A stretch of DNA of 64,000 nt from Sordariomycetes sp. S80-01Y (taxonomy: Eukaryota > Ascomycota > Sordariomycetes): the NCBI GenBank assembly GCA_037042185.1, contig JAXQJY010000032.1:2108001-2172000 (forward strand), given 5' to 3'. Every line of letters starts with the position of its first letter. The stretch's first letter is position 1. Below the pieces are notes generated by a model that saw only the letters and a program-made list of their open reading frames with translations, was not told where the DNA came from and made no database searches. Shown in pieces: positions 44,901-54,772 of this stretch. The translations under genes and the position numbers were made by a program.

Positions 44901-45656
44901 TTCGATCCTGAATCCTGCATTAAGGACGTGTCGATTCCAATTCTTGAGCCTTTCCTGTCATTCGGTCGTCACCCCGACAATACGTGCGTATTTGAACCCT
45001 TCAAAGGGGCAAAGGAGAAAGACCCACGCGTCCCCAAGTTTGCCTTCAAGATACTCCTCTGGAAGGAGTCCCTTGAAGCGGACAGGGACATCTCCAAGAC
45101 ACCCTACCCGTGGTCTAGGACTTCCGAAGGCGACGAGAACGAGTACTCCTTCTGGATCTCCACCAAGGCAACGCTGGGAGTACGCGTCAACGGGCACACC
45201 ATCCACTCGGACGATCCCAAGAACCCAGCCGGCCCAAGCCGCAACTGGGCACGGCTCCACGACGGCGACTCCCTCATAGTGTGGGGGCCCGAGAACCCGA
45301 ACAACCAGACCCGCCTCAACTTCCGCTGCTACTGGTCCTCGTCCTCTCGGCCCCGGACGTCCACCGAGCCCCTGGTGTTCGCGCCGCAGGACCTCGCCGC
45401 CGTGTTGGACGCGGCCTGCGCCAGCGCCGAGTCCCGCAAGCGCGCCAGGAAGAACAAGCAGAAGTTCAGGGAGGACGCCGAGGCGGACCTGGAGCGGAGG
45501 AAGGAGAATATCGAGCGTGAGAGGGAGAGGAGCCGGGTGTTCGAGGAGAGGAGGGCTGAGGCGGTGGAGTTTGTCAAGATGACGGCGAGCCTGAGACGAG
45601 GCAGTCCGGCTAGCGCGCCGCCTGCGTCGACCATGTTCACGGCCCCTCGAGTTTGA
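41998..45656 (+). CDS. Rad53/Chk2-type checkpoint kinase with N-terminal FHA and C-terminal FHA-like domain
   Basis: Exons 41998-42022 and 42115-45656; 3567 nt, 1188 aa. FHA1 (about 107-160) has FGRNAGRCD, SNIHFRIY and QSTNGTF, all phosphothreonine-binding positions. The kinase domain (about 280-545) is complete: IGKGAFAVVYK, YAAKELEK (Lys), THRDVKPDN (about 405), LTDFGLSK (about 425), FCGTLLYCAPE activation loop and DVWSLGGVLF. A long low-complexity linker with basic patches follows (KRKPPSNN). A second FHA-like domain (about 955-1040) has LSFGRHPDN and GVRVNGH but a poor S-x-x-H position. The end is a basic coiled coil. The FHA-kinase-FHA order is that of yeast Rad53, so a nuclear role in DNA-damage and replication checkpoints is likely; a Dun1-like role is possible. 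The start MDGEEPTQ joins ATQNVLDP across a 92-nt intron. Confidence 0.87.
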
Positions 45657-46348
45657 GCATGCTGATCTGCTGTGAAGTGAGGAGAATGCCTTGGAGGAAT
45701 TTTGTAAGATCTACATCCGAGAAAAAGGCCATTGTATGGGCAGAGCGCCGCGGGCAAGGGCACCTGCGGTCCTCGAAAATAGAGAAGATCATAGAGAACA
45801 ACTTTGATTCCACTGTGACTGTCTGAAAGCAAGCTAGCTGAAAGTTTAGAGATACATGTTTGTGATGGGATAGAAGAACGCAGGAAAATCGAACTGAAAG
45901 TCATTGCCCAAGCACCATCCCTGTGTCCCTGTCGATGTCGAGCTGTTCATGCGCAAAGCGCGACTGTGGGTGAGTAGGGATAGTTAAGCCCCCTGCATCG
46001 GCTACCACCATTCCTCCAATCCTTCTTGACAATGACTGTGGATAATTCTCTCCCTCGATCCGAAGGAGCATGTTTTGGGCAGTGTGAGCCCAGTGCAACA
46101 CCGAGAAGCTGTTCATGCATGTTCCTCCGCGGTAGTCCAACAGGTACAGATAGGCGGTCAACCTTACCAAGCCCAGATCAGTACGCGAGTAAGTTACAAA
46201 TAGGGCTAAATATTTCTGACAGTGTCATCCAGGTGCGTTGGATAAATGGAACAATGAGGTTGAGCAAGTGAATGCTGAGCTGTAGCCAGCCGACGCCCGT
46301 GTTTTGCCGTATTTCGTCAAAAGTGTGGAGTTGAGCGTTGTTTGAAAT
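45657..46348. other. Convergent intergenic spacer with one small open frame
   Basis: 692 bp between the stops of the kinase and the zinc-module gene. On the minus strand, 46170-45901 is an 89-codon frame (ends DIDRDTGMVLGQ) that looks mildly protein-like but has no homologue I recognise and lies in what should be the 3' UTR of the upstream gene. It is not called as a gene. Confidence 0.3.
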
Positions 46349-49300
46349 TCACCAAGCAATGTCGTCATCTATAGCACAAGGCGCTGTAGGAGCGTCGAAG
46401 CGCTTCGTTGAGTCGTCATCCGAGCTGCTAGTGTCTGAAGGCTCAGGATCGTCCAGCTCTTCGGTCACAAACTCGTGACCATGGACAGTAACAACACCAA
46501 ACTCTGTAGACATATCAGAAGATGGATCTCGATGATGGATGATATGAAGACTTACCAAGCAGCAGGGGCGCACTTGCAGGCGAGCTGGGAGGAGACTCCG
46601 GCTCCTCGATGATAGGTTCCGGCACGTACATCTGTCCAGGAATCTTGGACTCACATTTCGCATGCTTACCGCTGTACTTCTCGCTCCATGAATGAGAAGA
46701 GGATGAGGTGGTGAAAAAGAAAGTAGGGTATATCCTGGGAGGTGGTGGGGTGTAGTAGGGGTTGGCGTTGCTGTTGCTGTTGCTGTTTGAGTAGCAGAAC
46801 TGTTGATCAGTGGCAGCGGAGTGCTCGTCGTTGCTGAAGAAGTCTTGAGCGAAAGCTCCCTTAGACGAGCGGGAGGAGCTATCCTGACATGCGTCGTGAC
46901 CGTCGTAGTGATTGCTGCTAGTCTGGTGAGGGCCGTCGTCTTCCTAGAACTCGCCGGCGGTCCCCATGTGAGCTTGACCGTAAGAGCCAGAGGATGAATC
47001 ATGGGGGGGATGAGAAGGGTTAGGCATTTGGTGGTCTTGTTCAACACCATCAAATACGTTTGCGAAGACGCTACGACGCCGAGGACGGGCTGTCTTTGGG
47101 GAGATACCTTCACTCGTGCAGTCGAAAGCCTCTTCAACACCATCGGGGTCCTTATGATCGTAATCAACAGAGCTCCAGCCGTGTTCATTGGGTAAAGACC
47201 CGCGTGTGAATGTTCCTTCATGTAGGTTTAGGCCTGCCCATTTTCCACCGAGTTTTGGATTGTCAGAACCAAGACCGCCAGGAGCCATGCTGGCGAATGC
47301 ACCCTTGCCGTATCCTGGCGGAGACAGAGGTGACTTTCTATCCCAATCAGGATCTGGTGACTCATCTTTTGATGTTGAATAGCGAATGCTGCTACTCTGT
47401 GAGAAGCCGTTGAGCTTTAGCCAAGCTTTTCTGGCATAATACTCACGGTCAGGGGAGAACCCAGGTTTCTCGCCGAACATACCAGCACCCTTAGGCGTCG
47501 ATACATCCCCAGGCTTGATGTCCTCCTAGACCTTAGCATCTGGGGACAACCCACTGGTGGAACGCGAGCGGGGGCGGCGGATTCCCACGTGATTCCTGAA
47601 CCTGACGCTCTTGTTACTTCCGGACGAGCTGGATGACAGGGGAGAGATATCTCCTGGCTCTCGAGATGCAACAGAGTTCGTGTCATGGCGGAGGATGGAG
47701 CTCAGCTTCGATGGCGCGGGGATAGCCTTCGTATGCACAGGTGTAGTGATGTCCTCGACAAAAGGGGGTTGATATTGCCGAGAAGATTGGTTCTCCGTGT
47801 TCTTGTAGGCTGAAAACGTCTTTCGAGACCAATTATCGTCCCCTTCATCTTTGCGCGCCTCAGCAAAGGAAGACAACGGAGATACCAATTCAGGTTCGCC
47901 TCGCGCACTCTGATGGGATGGCTGCTTGGCGCGTTTCCAAGGCTTCCGATCTCCGGATGACACAATCGTGTCGCCTGGCTCTCGCGCCTCCTGCTGAGAA
48001 GACTTCTTTGCTTCGGGAGCTCGTCTCTTTGCTTCGTGGCTATTACCAGGCTGCAAATCATCAGTATATACAAGGTCAATACATAGTTAGACTTACGAGT
48101 ACGATAATCGAGGACACATCGTCATCGGCCTCGCGCATCGCCAACTCACATCTTCCACAAAAATTGGCGAGCAGCGGCTTGCCTGTCCGTACAGGATTAT
48201 CCTTGTTGAACGTATTGGACCTGAATATACCGCAACCGAAGCAGACGTGCTGTGATGTACTTCCCGTGACTCCAGATCCGTGATGTACCTCTCGGCAGCC
48301 CTCACATAAGCTGGGATGCTTTGGCTTTCCGGGAGCAAGGGGGTGCATCTCGTGATAATGGCGGGAGCGCAGACTGCCGCAGCCATCGCAGCTGTGATGA
48401 CGAGCGTCGCCCTGATCGGACTTCGCTTGTTCCTTCTGTGTAGGCTCGTTCGTGCCCTGATCATCGCGAACCCCAGAGTCTTCGATTTTACCAGTAGTGG
48501 TCTTATCTGGAAAATATTGCTGGCCACTGGCTTGGTTGAGAGTCATGTTTAGCAAATTGGTAAGAGCAGAGCAACGAGCTTGTAGTGATGGCTCGTGCGG
48601 GCTAGCATGCTGAGCTGTGATAGCCTCGTCAAGATCTTTCTGAATCCGCTGCAACTCTGATGCCTTGCTCAAAGGCATAGGAACCGCACCATTGCCCGAA
48701 AATCCTAAGGGGTAAGGCAGAGCGCCGGGATAGAGCAGGTGATTGCTGTATTGCAGCTGAGTAGGACCCTGCGCCGGGAACGGACCACCATGGACATGAG
48801 CAATAGATGTTCCCTGGTTTGAAGTGCTCCAAGGCTGGTGGTATGTTTGGAGGTAGCATGGCAAATTAGCAGGCATATGCTGGTGTACAAAAGGAGACGC
48901 CATGCCGGGGGGGAGCCCCTGAATGAAGCTCGGTGGGGGTTCCTCAGCTTGCTTGGAACTTGTGATCGAGCTGCCTTCTGACGCAGAAGATCCACCCAAA
49001 GCAGTGCCACTGGATAGAATTTTCCGAGACTTCTTCCGTTCCTGGCGCTTCTGTTGGCGAGATGGCCGAGGCTCGGTGGCAGGGGTGCGAGCTGTTTCGG
49101 CCTCGACGAGCTTGCGGGATCTAGCCTGAGGTTCAGACTCGACTCTCCGATGAGATCTTTGGGAGGAGTGTGTGGGAGTCGACGGCGGCGAAGACTTGCG
49201 AGTCTGGCGTGTAGAAAATTCGGGCGTGTTGTTGTGCTTTTTCTTCCTGGTGTGCTTAATTACCACATGTGGCCCAGAGCTGGATACAACGGAATCGGTC

Positions 49301-49542
49301 TCAGGCTCTGAATCGATGGCAGTCTCAGAGTCGAAGTCATATGTATCGTCTCTGAGCTGTGATTTGCGGTTGTAAACGAAAACGCGATGATCCGGCTGCG
49401 TGCTCGCCTCAGATCGACGCTGAGCATCGCGTTCGAGTGTGCGTTGAACCGTCTGGCGGGTGGGCAAGTTGAAAGCAGCCGACAGAAGATCGAAGTCGTC
49501 CTCGTCGCGTCGCTTTTTGAGACTCTTGCCCAAAAGTCCCAT
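46349..49542 (-). CDS. Unknown fungal protein with two tandem Cys-rich zinc modules; frame crossed by two TAG codons
   Basis: Exon 1 is 49542-48097 (482 codons, MGLLGKSLKKRRDEDDFDLL), then 48050 down to 46556, and a last exon 46503-46349. Exon 1 ends with two similar modules (about 395-475): CDGCGSLRSRHYHEMHP ... SLCEGCREVHH and CFGCGIFRSNTFNKDNP ... NFCGRCELAMREAD, each with two C-x2-C pairs, probably binding one zinc each. The rest is Ser/Arg/Pro-rich. The frame from 48050 to 46556 is continuous except for TAG at 47528-47526 and 46946-46944; coherent protein sequence continues in the same frame after both (EDIKPGDVSTPKG; EDDGPHQTSSNHYDG). Each TAG looks like an acceptor (CTAG|GA). Phase-0 introns 47588-47526 (GTGGGA, branch TGCTAAG) and 47057-46944 (GTATTT) would remove them, giving about 972 aa. 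Alternatively the gene is broken or read through. Likely nuclear; function unknown. Confidence 0.6.
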
Positions 49543-50513
49543 CGTGCTGAAGCAAAACCGTAGAAGCACGATGAAACAGAGTGGGAAGTGTCTAGGAAAG
49601 GTAGTGAGAAATCAGCAAGAGGGGAAGGGCGAGATGGAACGTCAAGCGAGAAAGGACGAGCTTCCAGCCTCGACTCACGTGGGAGTGAGGTTAAGGTAAG
49701 TGGCAGTCACGCGGCTTGCAGATGCAGCCGCAGCTGCTGCCAGGTGCAATCTTAGCTGTAGTGCCTTGCCTTACCTTACGGTACCTAGGGGTATCGACCG
49801 CCAGCCCGTGGTGAGGTCAGAGTCAGGATGACCAACTCTTATATGTCGCTAGGCGGTGGACCCTGGCCGGCTCTTCGGGCGCTGCCACGGGGGTTAAGCG
49901 ACTGTAAACAGCGGTGTCCGCAGTCAGGGGATTGTTGATGTCTGGAGCTTCAGCCTGCCCGCAGTTGAGGAAGCTCCTTATTCAAAGTTCGGACTGGGAA
50001 TGTCTACAAAACAATCCGGCAATACAACGCCGTTAGTTCTGGTGAAGTCTTCCTCATCGACAGATGATATAATGGCTGCTGCGGAGTGACGGAGGTAGGA
50101 GAAGGCGAGCAACATGCGGGAGGAGACCACCCCGATAAGTCCCACGGGAGTGTGGATTACAATAGTCTTTGAATGCCCTCAATGGGTTCAGTTTACTACC
50201 GTTGCGTCGCAATTGATGCTATTATCCTCTGGGGAGGTGGATGTTAGTTTTAGGTGAAGGATGTGGAGAAAAGGGGCAACTTCAGCAGCATACGGTGCTC
50301 CAGGGGAAGGATATCGGATGGTCAAGTCACTGAAAAGCGCCTCGTCACGTTTTTGCAGCAACAAACCCGACATGCAAATTGCATTCGACCCTGGGCTCTA
50401 AGCAAGTCATACAATGTGGTGTACATTTAGGCGCTTCAAGCGTAATTCTCTATGCGTCAAGCCATATCGCCAGTATTTTCTTTCCTTTCTCAAACCCCGT
50501 GGAGTGCTGAAAT
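49543..50513. other. Intergenic region upstream of the zinc-module gene
   Basis: 971 bp between STT3 (stop) and the zinc-module gene (start), both minus. It includes a CTTACCTTACGGTACCTAG word at about 49768-49788, of the TACC type also seen at 25914 and at the right end of the window. No coding signal. Confidence 0.35.
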
Positions 50514-52966
50514 TTAATCCACGCGCAGGGTGCGGGGACCCCTCTTCTTGGTTGACTTCTTCTTTTGCCCGCGATCGAAGGCGGAGGCAGCAGCATGGTC
50601 GCGGCCAACATTGTCAAGGTCCTTGACCTTGTAGATACGAATAATCCAGTTCTCCGTAGTGTATGCTTCCTCAATGGTGTTCAGAACGGGGCCCTCGTCG
50701 GGCAGTTTGACGCCACGAACTCTATCGGCGGCCTGTCCTGGAGGGAACAAGGACTGGTAGTTGTAGTAAGACATCTTGTACCTGGTGACTGTTAGCGACA
50801 TTCCGTGAAAGTGTTTTCAAGTTAACATACATCAAGCTGTTCTTCATGGTCTCAGTGGCACCGCCGTCGACACGGTACTCGCCGCGAGGAGTGAAAAAGT
50901 CACGCTCTTTGACCTCCTCCGGCCAGATGCCTTCAGCAATGCGAACCATCCACAAGAATTTGTTGATGTCATCTCCGGAGTAGCCCAACAGACCACCGAA
51001 AACAATCAAGACGTAATCCACCTCGTGCTGGCGCATGATGGGATAGCTGACCTCCTCGCGAGAGCTCATGGCCTTTCCAACGGTGGCGATATGTGTGTTG
51101 TTCCACGTGTTGTTGTCAACGAGGGTTGGCCTGTCCGCCATGCCACCAATCTGGTAGCCATAGTCCCACCAGGACATAATCTTGGCATCTTCCTCGGTGT
51201 TCTGACGAAGCCACTGGTAAGCCTCACGGTAGTCATCAATGATGTGTTGGCTACCATCAGGCATACGGCTGGCAAGGACGACGGAAGGCGAGGAGTAGGC
51301 ATTAGAAGTGACCCAAGTACAATGGCTCACGAACATGAGGAGGTAGACAAGCATAGCACCCACGACCAGTCCCTTGGACAGAAGACTGTAGATGCCAACC
51401 TTAGGTTTCTCACCCTTGGAGCCCTTGGACTTCTTGTCGGCCGTGTCCTCTGGCACTGCGTCGGTCTTGGCCACGTACACGTCCAGGATCTTCGACGCCG
51501 CGATAGCAGCAGCGACACAGACGATAGGAGTGAGAGTGAGCATCAGCCGCACCATCACACCAGCGAAGTAGCTGCCGAGCACAGCGTACACAATGACAAA
51601 GACGTGCTCATCCCTCAGCTCCTGGGTAAGCAGCCACACGCCAGCAGGGAACAGCCAAACAAGCATGTTCAGGTCGAAGAAGAAAGCAGGCCAGGCAGTG
51701 GGCTGGTGCTCGGAGACAGAGGCGATGATTGGGATGTGAATTTTGGCGTATCCTGTGTCCCATAGGGAGTAGAATCGTCCTCCCCATGGCGCGATGTAGC
51801 CCATTGAAGTGAGGGCGACAAGCCCGGCCAGACCTACGCCAAATGTCACGACAAGGAATGTGATGAGGAAGGCCTTGAATTGTTTGCCAGAGATGGCAGA
51901 GCGGACGTAGTCGATGAATGCAACTAGTTGCAAGAAGCCGAAAATTCCTTGATAAGAGGGTTAGCGGCACTCGAAGAAGTGACTTTTTTGGGAGTGCTTA
52001 CCAAGGGCAGGCATATGCTCGCTAGTCTTGACAGGCAAGAAGCCGACAAAGGGAATTTGCATGCTTGCAATTGTTCCAAGGGCGTACCAGGTGGTATAGC
52101 TCACGTAAAGACGCGTGCTATAACGGCCCATGCAGATAAGGACAAATGCATGCAGCGGGAGCATACAGGTGATGAAGGCGTATCCACCCCACGAGGCAAC
52201 CATGTATCCGTAGAAAAGTGCGCAAAGAGCACCCCATAACATGGATCCAAGCTTCAATGCCTTGATCCATAGGTAGAATGTGAAGACTAGCAGGAAAATG
52301 GAGATCGCTTCGTTGTCGTAACTGCCTGCAACCGATCTCGAGATGTATCCAGGGGCGATGCCCATAAAGGCGGCGGCAAGAAGACCAGCCGATGGCGAAG
52401 TGGTCATTTCATTGGTAAGGAGATAGGCGGCGAATGCGGTCAGTCCGGAGAACGCAGGAGCGAGGAGAACACAGATGTTTCGAATGTCGACGGGGATGGC
52501 GATGGCTCGTAGAAAGTGGTAGATGACGCCACTGGTGACCATCAGACCTGGGTAGAGGGTTCCTCCCGTAACACGGCCAAGAGGGTGCCATGTCCGGTCG
52601 TCGAACCAATCCCAGAATTTGTAAAAGCCGTTTGCGACGAGGTACTTGGTTGCTCGGAAATTGAACCACGGGTCGACTAGACGACAGTCAGTATTAGGGA
52701 GGGGAGGGCGAATTGCGCGGTCGACTGACATTCGTGGATGATACTTTCGAAGCCTGTCAAATGGCTGTCAGCAATAGTACATGGGCATGTTTCCTAAATG
52801 CCTCTGTAGAAGGACACTTGATAGCGAGCGACCACTTACGAATGACGGAGAACAGTCGACTAGCGACGGCAGCGCTGGCAATGAGAAGCAGAATGACAAC
52901 GCGCAGAAGGGTTCTTGAGTTCTGCGCTGTGGCCCCCGAGAGGGCGCCCTTAGTTTCTGCCGCCAT
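50514..52966 (-). CDS. STT3: STT3, catalytic subunit of oligosaccharyltransferase
   Basis: Exons (minus): 52966-52840, 52753-52730 (24 nt), 52676-52002, 51947-50831, 50781-50514; 2211 nt, 736 aa, a normal length. STT3 transfers the lipid-linked oligosaccharide to Asn-x-Ser/Thr in the ER lumen. Many membrane segments are visible. Key motifs: [15 protein letters not shown] (first luminal D-x-D-like site, split by intron 2), SYDNEAI (second acidic site), [10 protein letters not shown] (about 352, flexible-loop Glu) and WWDYGYQI (about 535, acceptor-binding WWDYG), then [11 protein letters not shown], with likely glycosylated Asn. The basic cytosolic C-terminus ([12 protein letters not shown]) is typical. 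The last intron joins SLM to YKMSYY in frame. All five junctions agree in phase. The 24-nt exon encodes RFESIIHE. Confidence 0.95.
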
Positions 52967-53651
52967 TGTGACGACTGACGAGGGCGACGCTGTGCAATTC
53001 CTTTCTGGAGGTTGAGGTTCAACTTCAACGTTCGGTTGGCGTCAGTGAGGACAGCTTGGAGCTTTGACGTCCCCCCGAAATTGTGGGGCTCTGATTTCAA
53101 GGGGTCGCTTCGTCACTCCACTGGTTGAGCGAACAGCTACCCTGCACTCTCGCTTTGACGAAGCATCTCCTGCTAATGCAGGCAATGCCCTGTCCAAAGG
53201 TAGATTGTATGTAGAGTCGGCAACCCCCTGTTAATACTTGCGCTGGAGATGCTATTCTTTAATATTGGATGGTGCAGGGCAGTCGTTACTTATGAGTTGG
53301 GCTTGGTTTCATGATTCTAGCGCACCTTGTTCATGAGTGTGATGATGCACGACATACGACACGGATAAACACGAGATCACGAGAATGATAATGGACAGAG
53401 ACCAAATCGCAACCAATGTGGTCTAGTTATTGTATTTTACACCTGTGCTGAAGGAACAGGAAACCAAGGAAATGTCTATGCAGTGCCACCATCGGCAGTC
53501 ACAACGATACAGCGAGGCCGCCGTTGTCCTCATGCAGCGCACAAGAGCTGACGAAATCCCTCTCGTATGTAGAAGAGTTTGGCCTCATACGGTGTTCATC
53601 AACCATTTGTCTATCGCTTTCATGCCAACCTTCCCGTCTCCTAACCCGTAT
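52967..53651. other. Intergenic region upstream of STT3
   Basis: 685 bp between the ATP synthase e gene (stop) and STT3 (start), both minus. It is likely STT3 promoter plus the 3' UTR of the upstream gene. No specific element was recognised. Confidence 0.35.
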
Positions 53652-54152
53652 TTAGGGGTTCTCCGCAGACACCTTCTCCAACAACTTCTCGAGATCGAAT
53701 TTGGGGCTGTTGGGATCGTAAATGGCTAACAGGCAAGTCAGTCAACGTCAATTTCTCACTTGGACTCCCTCGCGCTTCGCCGGCCGCGCCGCACGATCGT
53801 AGTCGCGTTCTCTGAACGTACCCTCATCACCACCTGCTGGCGTAGCAGGCTTCTTCAACTTGGCGTATTCGGCCTTGGCCTGGTCGATCAGCTTCTGCTT
53901 CTGATCCCACTCGTGCTTGTCGTGTTGCGCCTTCTGGCTGGCGTAAATCGTCCTTTGGTGAGAGAACCCGTAGAAGACACCGAAAGCCAGGGCGGACCAC
54001 CGGAGAACCTGCAAAAACAACCAATTAGCCTAATGCTCCCACAAATGACGCGATCGAATATAAAGACAGCGCCGACGCGGCTGCTGCTGCCGTAGATAAT
54101 GGCCCTGGCGGTTGGGAGGGAATAGACGCACGTTGACACCGGTAGAAGTCAT
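53652..54152 (-). CDS. ATP21: Mitochondrial F1Fo ATP synthase subunit e
   Basis: Exons (minus): 54152-54132, 54008-53822, 53725-53652; 282 nt, 93 aa, the usual size. Subunit e of the inner membrane stabilises ATP synthase dimers and shapes cristae. The sequence starts MTSTGVNVLRWSALAFGVFYG, with the GxxxG dimerisation motif (GVFYG) in the single N-terminal membrane helix, then a charged helix (KHEWDQKQKLIDQAKAEYAK) and the conserved end DPNSPKFDLEKLLEK. The last intron (53821-53726, donor GTACGT) must be removed for that ending; if it is kept, the frame goes on for 22 other residues (starting GTFRERDYDRAARPAK) to a TGA. The first exon is only 21 nt. The gene is divergent from the dynein gene. 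Confidence 0.92.
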
Positions 54153-54772
54153 TGTCGCAAGAGGTCGCTCGGTGGCGGGTGGTCGAGCTCGACAATAAAA
54201 GGATCGAGGAGGAGAAGCTAGGGACCAGGCAACAGCTGTCAATTGGCCCTGTCCTGGAAACTCAAGGGAGATGCGGCGGTTGAGTAGGAGGTTGGAGGAT
54301 TTGGACGTTGTCGGGAAAAGTCGCAGTTTTTCCTGATCGTAGAGTCCAGCCGAAAGCTCGGCCTCAGCGGTTGGCTGCCACCAGCCACACATCCGCCACA
54401 AAACAGCCGATGGTTCCTGGACTGCTGAGCTCAGCAGTAGTGGCTTGGCCAACTTCACGTGAACTTGCTCTGGACAGGCTAATGTCTAAGTCTCCTGACA
54501 GAGTGGGCCTTGACCATCCATCTCGACGAGTGATGCAGAGCGCGCCGACAACGCGCATTCTCGTTTAGCGACGGTTACCGTGTTTCTACGACAGCTTTGC
54601 CTACAACCGCCTCGTCGTATCTCTCGCTCAGCGCATTCACCTTGGTTTCTGGGTTCTCCTTGTACATTTCTGTTTCATCCAGGTCGGTGCTTTAATTGGC
54701 CTGCCTCAACCTTTAGCTTGCCGGTTCGATCAAGGAGCTATCAGTCGCGGGATGGGAGCATAGGTCGACAAC
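54153..54772. promoter_or_regulatory. Divergent promoter between ATP synthase e and dynein intermediate chain
   Basis: 620 bp between divergent starts. CT-rich leader DNA precedes 54773. No specific element could be assigned with confidence. Confidence 0.35.

Noticed and set aside
45901-46170. Minus-strand 89-codon frame in the 3' region of the zinc-module gene
   Set aside because: Mildly protein-like, but no homologue recognised and no own promoter; kept only as a note in the spacer entry.
47431-47480. Intron with GTGAGT donor and CACAG acceptor in the zinc-module gene
   Set aside because: Removing these 50 nt puts a TAG directly after the junction, while the unspliced frame reads on sensibly (REYYARKAWLKLNGFSQ).
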